Positions 44,891-55,502 of a stretch of 64,000 bases of DNA are shown here, one piece after another. The notes under the pieces were generated by a model. The model was not told the DNA's origin. It saw only the letters and a list, made by a program, of their open reading frames with translations, and ran no database searches. Origin of the DNA: Sugiyamaella lignohabitans (Eukaryota > Ascomycota > Dipodascomycetes > Dipodascales > Trichomonascaceae); contig NC_031674.1 of NCBI RefSeq assembly GCF_001640025.1, positions 4,774,001 through 4,838,000 of the forward strand, given 5' to 3'. Position 1 is the stretch's first letter, and each line of letters begins with the position of its first letter. A program made the position numbers and the translations under genes.

Positions 44891-47253
44891 CTTTTGTATA
44901 TTTGTAACCCTATATATTTAAGATTCTGTCAAGTTCTATGTATTCTGGCACTTGGAATTAATTACCTGGCTGAGAGCTGCTCGGATTGGGAGACTGCGAT
45001 GTTTCAGGATGTCGATAAAGATAGTATCAGGAGAATACAATCTTAGCCTACTGTATACCATAGTTGGGGTAATGTACATGGTGTAGGCTAAATCCCTGAA
45101 GAAGCTATTATCCGGCCCATAGGCCGGCTAATTGTACCCCTCACAAGCCAAAAATAAAAACATGTTGAAATATTAATGCCTTGCCAAGGCATTTTTAGCA
45201 TACAAACAAAAATTTCTCAACATGATATGTAACATTATTCTAGTAGAAAGTGCGAAATTCGAACCATAGCTAACGATAAAACGAATAGTGTAAATGCCGT
45301 GCACTAAACAAGTACTAATCGGACTGCCGCATGAACGCTGCAAGATAGAGTTGACATACTGATGCATGGTGATGAAATTTCTCTGAAGCTTTGGGGTTAG
45401 TCTACTAACAGGTATTAAAGACTTAGTTGGGCAGGGCTTAGTATTCAAGTCATTAGTATAGAGAACATGTGGCATTTAGCCTAAGGATTTTTATTCCATT
45501 CTAATGCAGGGTCTGTATTCAAGGAAGAAAATGAGGCCGAGATTATCCTAGTCCCGTTTAAATTCATTTTATCCATTTGGATATTGATTATCACTCCAAA
45601 ATCCAAGCTGTTTAGAAATGTTTCAAAAATTTTTCCTTCCGATCCCGAATCTATTTACAAAATTTATTTGCAGATTCTAAATATCATACGATTAGCTATC
45701 TTTCGGCTTCTTGTTCACCTTAGGTCTGTACCTTGCGGATTCCCTGTCCCATCTACACCCTAACCCGAGAAGGCGGAAAGTATCTCCGAACAGACATCGG
45801 GTGCATCCGTAGCTGAGATCCTGCATCGCCCGATGCACATCTATGTAGGGACTGATCGCATCGCAGAAAAACACGAACGGTGGGCATCTTACAGATATTT
45901 TCATGCACCCCATCTTTTTTTTTCCGGGCTGTTCCAGAGTGCTCTTTCGACTAGCGCCAAGACTTTTTGGGTGATCTCGTCATAGGATCAGAGAGGGGCA
46001 GAGCTCGCTTGTTGGCTGTTGGTAAGTGTCACATTATACTATCAAAGCCTCTATTTGCGTATGATTGCTTGCTATCGCTTCTCCGGAAAACCCCAGTCTG
46101 TTTGCTGGCACTGCCATTCAACTGGACGACTTCACGAAAAATAATCAGATGTCACAAACTTATAACGTATTAAAAATTTTTTGAAGTCTCTTTATTGAGG
46201 TGAAAATCGTAATATTAGGCTAAAAGTATTTTTCGTTTCGCTAACTACGAAATATATTTTTGTATTTTCATCAACCGTATCCATATTATAAGCCCATCTA
46301 GTCACTTCCGAGGAAAAAAAGCTAGCCAACTAGTGCCCCTGGCTTAAAAATCACGATGACGTAGTTGGTAGACTAAATGCGTACTACTATGTCTGGTGAA
46401 CTGTTACACGTACTAAAATCTGGGCTTAGACCTAATTCATCCGGATACGGCATTGACATGTTACGTTAATCGCCCTTGATGCACAAATTTCATGCACGGG
46501 GCTGGGCCTCCGGTGGCCCTATATACAGCCGCGTATTCGCTTTACTTGGCGACATGTGACTAAACTGCATCAGAGTCTACGCCCACCTTCTGCCGGGAAA
46601 AAAGAAGACAGAACCGGAACGCGACTCAACAACTAATTTGAACCGAGAGAAATCAGACCATTTTTTCCCTGGACGCCTGAAAGGGATCTGGGTCTCCGGT
46701 GGCCGTCGGTATTACCGCGGGAATTTTGCTTTTCATAGAAAACTGTTGTATCTATAGCGATTGTAAAAATGCGCCTTTCCCCCCAAATGTGCCCGTCTTT
46801 CAGATTTGACTTCTATAATATAAACGATAACTAATGAATAACCAAGCATAACGTATTTTGAGGTCTCAAATCTTGATGTTTATTTGCTATGTCTCGCTTC
46901 CCCGGTTCCAGTGGCTAACCTTGTTTTTTTTTCTTATTGTCGATTGCTGCAGGGCCGTGCAAAAACTAAAAGAAAATATGAAGCACGGAACTGTATGCGG
47001 GATATACTTCCGACTGCGACATGGCCAGACCTAATCTGTGCATGAATGCTACGCATAGACCATAAAATTGCTTTTTTTCCCGGAAACGCACTCCACAATT
47101 ATAAATAAATCGAAGCTTTGATATATGTACTTTTTCTTAGCGTTCAATATATAAAGATTCAATCTATTCTCTTAGGAAAGGAAAGTTTACAAGTCAACAA
47201 ATAATTTACTAGTTTAACGTCACTATTAACTCAACAATAAGTCAATTTCCGTG
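44891..47253. other. Large gene-free region upstream of the Zn2Cys6 gene
   Basis: 2.36 kb with no recognisable gene. Contents: a perfect GC hairpin at 45112-45127, a CCCTAACCC motif at 45758-45766, two CTCCGGTGGCC elements about 180 bp apart (near 46510 and 46695), several T- and A-rich tracts and a TATATAAAG near 47148. A 100-codon minus-strand frame at 45173-45475 has an ATG but no recognisable features. The likely reading is a long, regulated promoter for the transcription factor gene, possibly with non-coding transcription. Confidence 0.5.
45112..45127. repeat. GC-rich hairpin CCGGCC-CATA-GGCCGG
   Basis: A perfect 6-bp GC stem with a 4-nt loop in AT-rich DNA, 222 bp after the CLC1 stop. 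It could be a structured RNA end or a palindromic binding site; no T-run follows it directly. Confidence 0.45.
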
Positions 47254-49065
47254 ATGTCTGTTATGTGTGCTGTAAGACCAAATACAGAGACATCTGGAAA
47301 GGAAAAGAAGAAGGTTCATAGACATAGAACAGGATGCTGGACGTGCCGAAAGCGTGGATATAAGTGTGATGAAGGTAAGCCAGAGTGTCAAAATTGTCTT
47401 CGAATGAAAATCAGTTGTGAAGGGTATGGTATAAGACTCAAATGGCCCGGAGAAAAAGAAAGATCAAAGAGCATTGAAGAACATCCTCTGGAGCACAATC
47501 AAGAATTTTCACCATCTCCAATCCCTGAAAACGTTTCTGATAATAGCAATGGCTACCCTGTGCTGCAAATTGAGCTACTCTCTGAAAGTGAGGCTGCTGC
47601 TGAACTTGTACCAGGCATTTCGTCATCCTATCAGCATGTCCTGAAATTAGAAACATCACCAAGAATCTCCGCTAGTGGACCATTATCAGATGCAAGCCTT
47701 AACAGTGTCAAATTGGAGAGTCCTCCAACAATGAGCCCGAGTCCTTTCATTCCTCAAAGCAACTATTATCCAAATCCATTCACAGAAGAGTCATTTCCAA
47801 CTCAATTCTCTTATTCTTCAGTTCATTCTCACGACTCTTTTCACCCTCAGACGCAGACTCTTTTACCCGTTCCTACAAATGTTACAGAACTTACCGCAAT
47901 GGAGAGTATGGAAAATCGGTTATTAACTCATTTCTCGACCACTGTCGCAGAGCAACTTTCGCCATTAGAAACCTCGGCTATCAATGTTTACCGGGATATC
48001 ATGATTCCATTTACTAGTGACTCCGTGAAGTATGCCATATGTGCAGTTTCGGCAGCTAATATTGCCACAACGTCTACCACGGAGATGGACTATAGCGAAG
48101 TCGCCGTTCAGTATAAAGTAGCCGCAATCAAGGATCTCAGAGAAAAGCTGGCCAGTCGTAATGGTTATTTTGATCAAGATGATTTATCTACATCACTGTT
48201 ACTGGCTACATTAGAGGCAATGGAGGGCAATTTCACCTCATGGCAAAATCATATTTCTGGAGCTATTAGAGGAGTGTTCAGCATGGATAAAACTGGTCCT
48301 GAAGTACATGAATTAATGAACCTCATGGAATATCATGATGCTGTATCTTCAATCTTATCACCAGCTGGTCCATTGTTAGCTCAGACAGGCGACGAGAAAT
48401 ATCAGAGTTCAAATATCTTGCTGAGAGGTATCGACAATACTTCATTCAGTAGTGTTGTCAGTTCCCTCTATAGGATAGTCTCCACAATTTCAACATTAGC
48501 CTGCACTGCAACTACTTTTGTAGGACCAACTTCTGCTAGTGCAGGTCCATTCAACATCCCAAACGATAGTCTTTGGACGCAAAGTATGCTCAACAACAGA
48601 ATGGATATCTTTTTGTTCTTAGATCTTTGGACTGTTTCCCCACTCAATATGACTGCTGATGCTTACAATGCTACAATGGTTTTGAAACATTGTTTGTCAT
48701 TATATTGCTACACCAGATTGGACAGCAGACAGTTAGGAGCGGAGCTCAGCGCTGAGGTGCTAGCTATACTTTCCCAAGCATCATATCACCTCCAACAAAT
48801 TTCACCATCAAATGGTATTAACTCGATATTAATTTGGCCACTATGGCAGATGGGCATTCTTGCGGATAGCCCTGCAGATCAGTTTGATATTCTTGACAGA
48901 CTTGACCAAATTAGACTCACACTCAGGAAGCCAGCAGTTCACACAGTTACAACGTTTTTAACAACATTCTGGGAACGAAGAAGAGGGTCACTCTACACAC
49001 GTGCAACAAGAAGATCAGATCTGAATGCTGTAACTAACTCAGTAAGTCCGGTGATCTTTTTTTAG
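47254..49065 (+). CDS. Zn2Cys6 fungal transcription factor
   Basis: 603 residues. The N-terminal binuclear zinc cluster has cysteines at 28, 31, 38, 45, 48 and 55 (CX2CX6CX6CX2CX6C; GCWTCRKRGYKCDEGKPECQ), preceded by a basic EKKKVHRHR stretch. Just after it, GYGIRLKWPGE is typical of regulators of the fungal_trans_2 type. Residues about 75-225 are Ser/Pro-rich and disordered. The helical middle-homology region runs from about 225 to the end (SPLETSAINVYRDIMIPFTS, LSTSLLLATLEAMEGNFTSW). A GTG codon at 47251 directly precedes the ATG; I use the ATG at 47254. Target genes cannot be deduced, and the neighbours give no obvious pathway. The unusually long upstream region suggests that the gene is itself strongly regulated. 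Confidence 0.88.
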   Translation: MSVMCAVRPNTETSGKEKKKVHRHRTGCWTCRKRGYKCDEGKPECQNCLRMKISCEGYGIRLKWPGEKERSKSIEEHPLEHNQEFSPSPIPENVSDNSNGYPVLQIELLSESEAAAELVPGISSSYQHVLKLETSPRISASGPLSDASLNSVKLESPPTMSPSPFIPQSNYYPNPFTEESFPTQFSYSSVHSHDSFHPQTQTLLPVPTNVTELTAMESMENRLLTHFSTTVAEQLSPLETSAINVYRDIMIPFTSDSVKYAICAVSAANIATTSTTEMDYSEVAVQYKVAAIKDLREKLASRNGYFDQDDLSTSLLLATLEAMEGNFTSWQNHISGAIRGVFSMDKTGPEVHELMNLMEYHDAVSSILSPAGPLLAQTGDEKYQSSNILLRGIDNTSFSSVVSSLYRIVSTISTLACTATTFVGPTSASAGPFNIPNDSLWTQSMLNNRMDIFLFLDLWTVSPLNMTADAYNATMVLKHCLSLYCYTRLDSRQLGAELSAEVLAILSQASYHLQQISPSNGINSILIWPLWQMGILADSPADQFDILDRLDQIRLTLRKPAVHTVTTFLTTFWERRRGSLYTRATRRSDLNAVTNSVSPVIFF

Positions 49066-49778
49066 ATCCCACCTGCTTGTATATTTATTATTTATTTAAT
49101 GACATTATTTATTTTTAATCTGTATATAAGGAAATCCATGCCATATTCGAGCTGAAGTGACGTCGGCTTGCCCCAACACGGTCTTTTACTTTTGATTTAA
49201 GTTCGACTATTTAAGCATTAAAACAGCCACCCAGGGTGCAGAGCTTGGTGTACTGCCATTTCAGCCTTGCCATAAAAGAGGGCGAGTGATAAAGGTTATT
49301 CCCCAAAGCTAAAAGCGATATCTTTTCATATAGTAGGCACCGCCGAGGGGACGGCTACATTTACTTAAGTAGGTGGTCAGTTTTGAAAACAGTAAAGCTG
49401 CATTTTAATTTAAACCTAGTTGGTAAGATATCAGTCGATCTGTTCGTCATTCCCTCTTTAGGTATTTAAAGTAATTTATCGCCAACTTTATCCTCCAGTA
49501 TGCGGAATGGATCGCTTTGGAAAAATTATACATGAATGATAGAAAACTGCAATATTTCCGTGGGGCTGGAAAATAGGTACCGTGCATTAGAAACGTTATT
49601 TGAGGTTCTGCCACTACTACGATATCGCCGCAACCACATGTATTGGGTCGGCAATTGAAGCAAAATATGGACTTAGGGCTGGAATTCGAGTTCAACTCCG
49701 TTTCTCATGTCAAGAATAATTTTAATGCTAAAAACGGCTATAGATAGCTTTGCTTACATGTATATACTATTGCGGTAT
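49066..49778. other. Convergent intergenic region, Zn2Cys6 gene / RUD3
   Basis: 713 bp between convergent stops, long for a region needing no promoters. AT-rich, with no supportable gene or repeat. Confidence 0.45.
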
Positions 49779-51542
49779 TCAAGATTGATTTTGCTGATCG
49801 GTACTGCTTCGTTTCGTGGATTCTCTCTCCAAAAATTCTGCAAATAGTCCCATAAACCTGCCTGCAGATGAGCCATCTTCTGCAAGCGGTGGGAGACTAT
49901 TTGATGATTGAGATCTTCTGGGGGACGCAGTATTGTTCACAGACCCTTGCAATCTCGTTAGGCCTGCTTGTGCTTTTTGATCTTCGTCCCAGCCTAAGAA
50001 ATTCGCAATCAGCTGTAAAACCTCAAACTTCTTGGCATCTCCTCTTTGAAATGATAAGAAAGATAGCAAAAGATTGCTAACCAAAAGTTTGTCAACAGTC
50101 TCGCCTTCAGAATCTTTTTTGATCATACGTAGCGCTTTAGTCAAGTGTTCGTTTAAGATGACAGCTTCATGACGAAGTTTGCCTATTAACAATCCTTTTT
50201 CTTTAACCTCACTTTCCAAAACGGAGAGCCTTTTATTGCTGGCTTCGAGATTGCTGATATGTGTTTTCGCAGACGTTAGCTCTAAAGTTGCAGAGTCAAA
50301 TTTTGCTTGTGTATGTTGATTTTGTGATTCTAAAACAGCCAGTTTTTCTGAATATTCAAGGGCTCTAGATTCTAATTGTTTCTGCACTGACTGTAGTTGT
50401 GCTTTTAGTTCATCTCTTTCCGTTCTGTATCTTTCAGCATAGTTTGTTTGTGTAGTTATTTGTTCTTCCAGTCCGGAGATACGAGAGTTGGCATTTTCCC
50501 TTAGTGAATGGTCGTCTGCTATGGCGACTTCCAAATCCCGTACCATAGACTCGAACTTTTCCGACTTTTCATGCTCCAGACGCTTTTCTTTAACAAGGGT
50601 CTCTCGTTCATTTGACCACTCTTGCATTTTAGACTGAAATTCGTTTCTGAGTTGAGAGAGTTCATGTGATAAATGATCACTCTCTTTGTTTGCAGCTATG
50701 GCCTCTTGCTGTAATGTCTGAATGGAACTTGAAAGTTCTCTCTTTTCACGCTGGAGTTCCTCGACTTGAGCTTGATACGCCGATAGCTCTTCAGCATCAG
50801 ATTTAAGACGTGCTCCTAATGTCGACTTGATTTGAGAAATTTTCTCTAGCAACGATTCATATTGTTCTTCTGCATTTTCCTTGGCGGCATTGGCTTCTAA
50901 CAATTCTTCCTTTAGCTTGACAAAGTCCTGTGAGGATTCATCAGAGGAGACTTTCGAAGTTAGATCCAGGATTTCAGCATCTTTTTCTTGAAGTAGAGAT
51001 TTAAGTTTTCGTAGCTCCAAATTACTTTCATTGACGGTTTTTTGAAGACTCGAAATTTCATTATTTCTTTCCAGGAGTTTAGTTTCAAGAGAGGTTACAT
51101 CTGGCCCCGCCTTATCGGAGCTATCCACTCTAGTTTGAGCTTCAGTTAGTGAATCATAATTTCCAATTTCAGCTGAAGAGCCTGATAGATTAATTCCATT
51201 ACTTAAGATGGCCTTCTCCGCGACGTGGTTCTCAGTGGTGCTTGCTTCGGTACTGGTGTCTTGTGATTGGGATTTAGTAAGTTGAAATTCATTGGATGGA
51301 GGTAAATCGCTCTCCTCAGCATTTTTCTCATTCTCAAGAAGAACTTCACTACTACCATTCACCTTGCCGTTGGAATGCGTACTTTCTGCTGATGTTGTCA
51401 AAACATTGCCCACTTTGCCGGAGTGTGTTGGTGTTGGTTCCGAACTATTCTCTGAATTGGCTGCTTTAGCACCTTCCTTCACAGCATTTTGCTTTCCTGC
51501 CACGCCTGCCCCTCCACTATTTTTCTTTGATTTTTTGCCCAT
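49779..51542 (-). CDS. RUD3: Golgin Rud3 (GRAB domain, coiled coil)
   Basis: 587-residue cis-Golgi golgin (yeast Rud3 484), a structural and tethering coiled-coil protein bound by Arf1. It starts at the ATG at 51542 with a basic MGKKSKKNSGG tail; the frame is open three codons further but only from TTG. Residues about 15-150 are Ser/Thr/Glu-rich and unstructured. A long coiled coil covers about 150-470, with heptads such as LEANAAKENAEEQYESLLEK. A C-terminal GRAB-like domain (about 470-530) contains LRHEAVILNEHLTKALRMIK and LLVSNLLLSFLSFQRGDAKK, followed by LGWDEDQKAQAGL. The GRAB block is the basis for calling Rud3 rather than a generic golgin. Confidence 0.88.
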   Translation of the reverse strand: MGKKSKKNSGGAGVAGKQNAVKEGAKAANSENSSEPTPTHSGKVGNVLTTSAESTHSNGKVNGSSEVLLENEKNAEESDLPPSNEFQLTKSQSQDTSTEASTTENHVAEKAILSNGINLSGSSAEIGNYDSLTEAQTRVDSSDKAGPDVTSLETKLLERNNEISSLQKTVNESNLELRKLKSLLQEKDAEILDLTSKVSSDESSQDFVKLKEELLEANAAKENAEEQYESLLEKISQIKSTLGARLKSDAEELSAYQAQVEELQREKRELSSSIQTLQQEAIAANKESDHLSHELSQLRNEFQSKMQEWSNERETLVKEKRLEHEKSEKFESMVRDLEVAIADDHSLRENANSRISGLEEQITTQTNYAERYRTERDELKAQLQSVQKQLESRALEYSEKLAVLESQNQHTQAKFDSATLELTSAKTHISNLEASNKRLSVLESEVKEKGLLIGKLRHEAVILNEHLTKALRMIKKDSEGETVDKLLVSNLLLSFLSFQRGDAKKFEVLQLIANFLGWDEDQKAQAGLTRLQGSVNNTASPRRSQSSNSLPPLAEDGSSAGRFMGLFAEFLERESTKRSSTDQQNQS

Positions 51543-51933
51543 TGAGCCCAATGGTTATATGCTAATGTAGACTTCTCAGTGATCGTGTCCAGACCCACAA
51601 ACAAGCCTCTTCAATTCGTTACCAATGGAGGGGGCTTTTTGTCGTCCAGAATAATTATATGTCAGCTTTGTGTCAAACTTAATAGCTGCGATTAGCGCCT
51701 GGTGGATAACAAATTCCTACGTAATTAACGGATGACTTTCTCTTCAAAAAGCTTAAGGAATATTGATACAGATCTAGTCTCAGTAGATGCGTGTCCAGCA
51801 CAGCCTTACTTCGAGCAGCCAGTTCTACCGATCACATGACCAGTAATTAACTGTCAGCCTTCCAAGGAACGCGTTTTAGCGCGATCCCCGTCATTGTCTG
51901 AAATTATATCTTCTAGCACCCAATACCACAGTA
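51543..51933. other. Divergent intergenic region, RUD3 / RFC1
   Basis: 391 bp between divergent starts. An MCB element ACGCGT (51869-51874) and an adjacent TTTTAGCGCG stretch lie near RFC1. No coding frame seen. Confidence 0.5.
51869..51874. promoter_or_regulatory. MCB element (ACGCGT) upstream of RFC1
   Basis: A perfect MluI cell-cycle box 60 bp before the RFC1 ATG, followed by TTTTAGCGCG, which resembles an E2F/SCB-like site. In yeasts MBF drives G1/S transcription of replication genes through ACGCGT. The position and target gene fit; binding is inferred. Confidence 0.55.
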
Positions 51934-54845
51934 ATGGCTGGAGAAGTCCATCCTTTCTTCGCCAGAAGGACTGCATCTGAAAAGGTAAGTATACAAATTC
52001 TCAAAACCGTTGAATTTTCTAGCATTGGCAACTAGTCGAGCTGAATGGAACTAACGAGTCTCAGAAGTCGACAGCAAGTTCTCCCGAGAAGAAAAGAGCC
52101 AGACGAAAGATGATTGAGGAAGACGACGATGATGATGAGATAGCTGTTGTGTATGTGACCATTCCACCATAATGTTTGACCATTAGAAGGTTGAGGGTAC
52201 TAACTAGCTGTAGAGAGCCACCTAAAACAAAACGAAAGACCGCAGCTCAAAAGACGGAGGAACTGGAAGATGTGAATGTCTCCGAATATTTCGCAGGCAG
52301 CAGGGGCAGAAGGTCTAGGACTAAGAAAGAGGATTACATAACAATTGATGATGATGACGATGATACTGAGATCCTGGAGCTTTTAAGCCAAAAGGAATCC
52401 AAACCAAAGTTACCTTCTCAGCCAGCAAAGCAGGAGGGATCACGGCCTGAGACGAAATCCCCCAGAAAAGCTTCCAAAAAGTCATCGAGCCCAGCTCAAC
52501 CAGCTGTGGAACAGAAAAACGCGGGCTTCACGCTATCCGCCAACGAAATTTTGGCACAAATACCAGATGCTATTTTGCCCGAAGTCGACAGTACTCAAAA
52601 AGTCAATTTCTATGCCAAGAAGGCGCAAGCTCCTCAATCTTCTGGTGAGCTACCTGAAATCGCTGAAGCAGCAGACAATTGTCTTGCAGGACTCACTTTC
52701 GTATTCACAGGAATCATGCCAAATCTTTCACGTGAGCAGGGTCAAGATTTGGTTAAAAAATATGGTGGAAAGGTTACAACTGCGCCGTCCCGTAACACTT
52801 CATGTGTTGTTTTGGGAGCCGAAGCAGGCCCTAAAAAGATTCAAAAAATCATAGATTTGAAAATCAAAGCCATCGATGAGCAGGGATTTTTGGAATTACT
52901 GGCAAAAATGCCAGCCAACGGCGGATCAGGAGAAGCAGCTCAAAAGGCTATGGAGAAAAAGAGACAAGAGAAGCTGAAAATCGAGAAGGAAGTTGAACGA
53001 ATGAGTGCAGAAATGGCACAAAAGGATAGCTCTTCAGCACGAGCTGCGAATAGAACAAACAGTGGCTTGGCTAACCACAAAGAAGCCAAGCCTCTTACTC
53101 AGCCACTTCAGGCTGAATCGTCTAGTGTCATGACTGAAGATGAAAAGCTCTGGACCTCAAAATATGCCCCGAACAATTTGAATCAGATCTGTGGAAACAA
53201 AGCGGCTATTGATAAGCTGGCGAAATGGCTGCAGAACTGGAGAAGAAATGCTCAAAACAACTTTAAAGGAAATTTCATGGATCCCAACACTTTTAGAGCG
53301 GCAATTCTTCATGGCCCACCTGGAATTGGCAAAACAACTACCGCGCATTTGGTTGCTCAGCTGCAAGGTTTTGATGTCATTGAAAATAATGCCTCAGATA
53401 CCCGATCGAAATCTTTGTTACAAAATCAAGTAAGCCGGACCCTTGGTAATACTTCTCTACTGGGCACGTTTGCCAGACGAGGTGAAGTTACGAATAAATC
53501 TAAGAAGGAAGTTTGTCTCATCATGGATGAAGTAGATGGTATGTCTGCAGGTGATCGAGGTGGTGTTGGTGCTATGGCCGCCCTCTGCAGAACAACTAAT
53601 ATTCCAATCATTCTTATTTGCAATGAGCGGTCATTGCCTAAGATGAGACCCTTTGACAAAGTCACTTACGACATCGCATTTCGAAGACCTGACGCCAGTG
53701 CAATTGCTCCTCGAATTCTTGCAATTGCTGCCCGTGAAGGTTTGAAGTTAGACGAGGGTGTTGTTAGACAGCTGGTTGAATCGACCAGATCTGATATCCG
53801 ACAAATAATCAATCTTTTGTCGACATACTCCACCACCAATAAGAACATGGACTATGATACAAGTAAGACCATTTCCAAGCAATGGGAGAAACGTGTTGTC
53901 TTGAAACCATTTGATATTGTGGGAAAATTCCTCAGTGCAGCCACATTTGCACCCAGCAACAACATATCTCTAAATGATAAAATTGAGTTGTACTTCAATG
54001 ACCATGACTTTGCCCCACTGATGGTTCAAGAGAACTACCTCAACTCTGTTCCGTCTAAGTCTCAAAGTACTCCTGGTGGAGCTCTGGCCCTTATCGCTGA
54101 AGCAGCAGAGTCTATCTCGGATGGTGATCTTGTTGACAGAATGATTCATGGATCGCAACAACAATGGTCCCTGATGCCACTACATGGTGCCTTGTCTTGT
54201 GTGCGACCAAGCTATTTTGCTGCAGGGCAAGCGACTGGACGGTTTAATTTCGCTGGGTTTCTTGGTAACAACTCAAAGGCAGGGAAGTACAATCGACTCC
54301 TTCAAGAACTTCAATCTCACGCCAGACTAAAACTATGGGGAGACAAATTGGAAATGAGAATGCAATATTTACCGTTTTTGACCTATAAATTAATTCAGCC
54401 GCTACAAGAATCTGGAGCAGACGGTATAGCTGATGTCATTGCTACTCTTGATGAATATTATCTCACAAAGGAAGACTGGGATGTTATTATGGAACTTGGC
54501 GTGGGGCCCTTAAGCAGTGAACCAAAAGCAAAGGCTTTGCCAACAACAGTTAAATCCGGTTTCACTAGGAAGTACAATGCTATGGATCATCCGATGCCAT
54601 ATATGAAGTCAGCTGGTATGACTGCTGCTGAAGCTAGAGTTATCCCCAAGCTAGAAAAGCCTGATTTTGAGGATGTGATCGAAGAAGACATCGAAGCTCC
54701 AGAAGAAGATGAAAAGCCCCTTGATGATAGTGAGGAGTTAGCCAAGAATAAGTATATTAACATCCCTAAATCTAAGGGTAAAGCAGCTAAAGGAAAGTCT
54801 AAGGCTTCTACAAAGGCACCAGCAAAATCTCGCGCCAAAAAATAG
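51934..54845 (+). CDS. RFC1: Replication factor C large subunit Rfc1 (3 exons)
   Basis: 922-residue clamp-loader large subunit (yeast 861) that opens PCNA and loads it at primer-template junctions. Exons are 51934-51984, 52065-52150 and 52214-54845. Introns are 51985-52064 (80 nt, GTAAGT) and 52151-52213 (63 nt, GTATGT). Exon 1 encodes MAGEVHPFFARRTASEK, a QxxhxxFF-like N-terminal region that may be a PIP-type PCNA motif in diverged form. Acidic and basic linkers follow, then a BRCT domain (about 200-278; GLTFVFTGIMPNLSREQ), the AAA+ module with Walker A GPPGIGKT at 413-420 and Walker B LIMDEVDGM, the Rfc1 C-terminal collar, and a basic tail rich in K/A/S. An earlier in-frame AG at 52206-52207 would add two residues (see findings). 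Confidence 0.94.
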
Positions 54846-55034
54846 CATTTTAATTGACAGCTATACTGCATATTATTATTAAACAAATAAATAAATTATT
54901 GGAACAAGAGTTTTACAATACAATAAGAGGAAAACTTGTGGAAAACCAGGCTTTTTCGTCCATATCTTCTAGCCCTTAATAAAGCTCCCCAGATCCTGCA
55001 AGAAGTTCGTTACTATTGCGTGCAACTCATCGCC

Positions 55035-55409
55035 TTATGGTTTGATTGGCTTACGTCCATATCTCCTACACTTCACTGAAAGCTCTCTAGACCACTCGTC
55101 AAGTTCCTTTACTATGGCCTCTAGCTCATCCACTTGCTTAACGGTTTGGTTCACACTTTCCACGTAGCCTTGGATTTCAGCATCAATACTTGAAATAGTT
55201 TCTCTATTAGCATCCAATACTTTGGCATCTTCTACCAAGCCTCTATACTTGTTTGACGAGTTAATATTCACTCTTTCCATTAACTCCAAATTTGCAATGA
55301 CACAATTAGTATCTGCTTCTATTACATGTCGAAGGCTATCGAAAACATCATCAAGAGCACTCATGGCTACCAATCTAGACTTCTCCGGGCTGCTGGTCCT
55401 TTTATACAT
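55035..55409 (-). CDS. BLOC-1 subunit 2-like small coiled-coil protein
   Basis: 124 residues. The helical pattern NLELMERVNINSSNKYRGLV, a long central helix (IDAEIQGYVESVNQTVKQVD) and the ending VKELDEWSRELSVKCRR align well by eye with the BLOC1S2 family (in which NMNKLTSLKY and YKLDAYSKKLEAKYK occupy the same places). In fungi, BLOC-1 acts at endosomes, recruiting the Rab5 GAP Msb3 and balancing Rab5/Rab7. Two in-frame ATGs exist: 55409, and 55364 (MSALDDVFDSL), where family similarity begins. The first lies inside a TATAAAAG-like sequence, so the shorter 109-residue form is possible. Divergent from STO1 by 93 bp. I leave the symbol empty because yeast BLOC-1 nomenclature does not map cleanly. 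Confidence 0.65.
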   Translation of the reverse strand: MYKRTSSPEKSRLVAMSALDDVFDSLRHVIEADTNCVIANLELMERVNINSSNKYRGLVEDAKVLDANRETISSIDAEIQGYVESVNQTVKQVDELEAIVKELDEWSRELSVKCRRYGRKPIKP

Positions 55410-55502
55410 ACCCTTATAATCGATTGTGGGTTAGGTTATAATATTTGTTTGTTTTAAGTTCCTAAATACTTTTCTTCACATCATATTCTCCAAGAAACAG
55501 CG

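Noticed and set aside
45240..45275. GGTTCGAATTTC on the minus strand, resembling a tRNA B box
   Set aside because: The flanking bases do not pair into a T stem and no A box or cloverleaf is visible.
45173..45475. 100-codon minus-strand frame with a real ATG
   Set aside because: No motif, no codon bias like its neighbours, lies in AT-rich intergenic DNA; chance frame most likely.
44891..47253. Possible degenerate transposon in the large gene-free region
   Set aside because: No terminal repeats, target-site duplication, transposase or reverse-transcriptase motif seen.
49447..49695. Minus-strand 82-codon Cys-containing frame between the Zn2Cys6 gene and RUD3
   Set aside because: No supported ATG start or family motif; convergent intergenic position.
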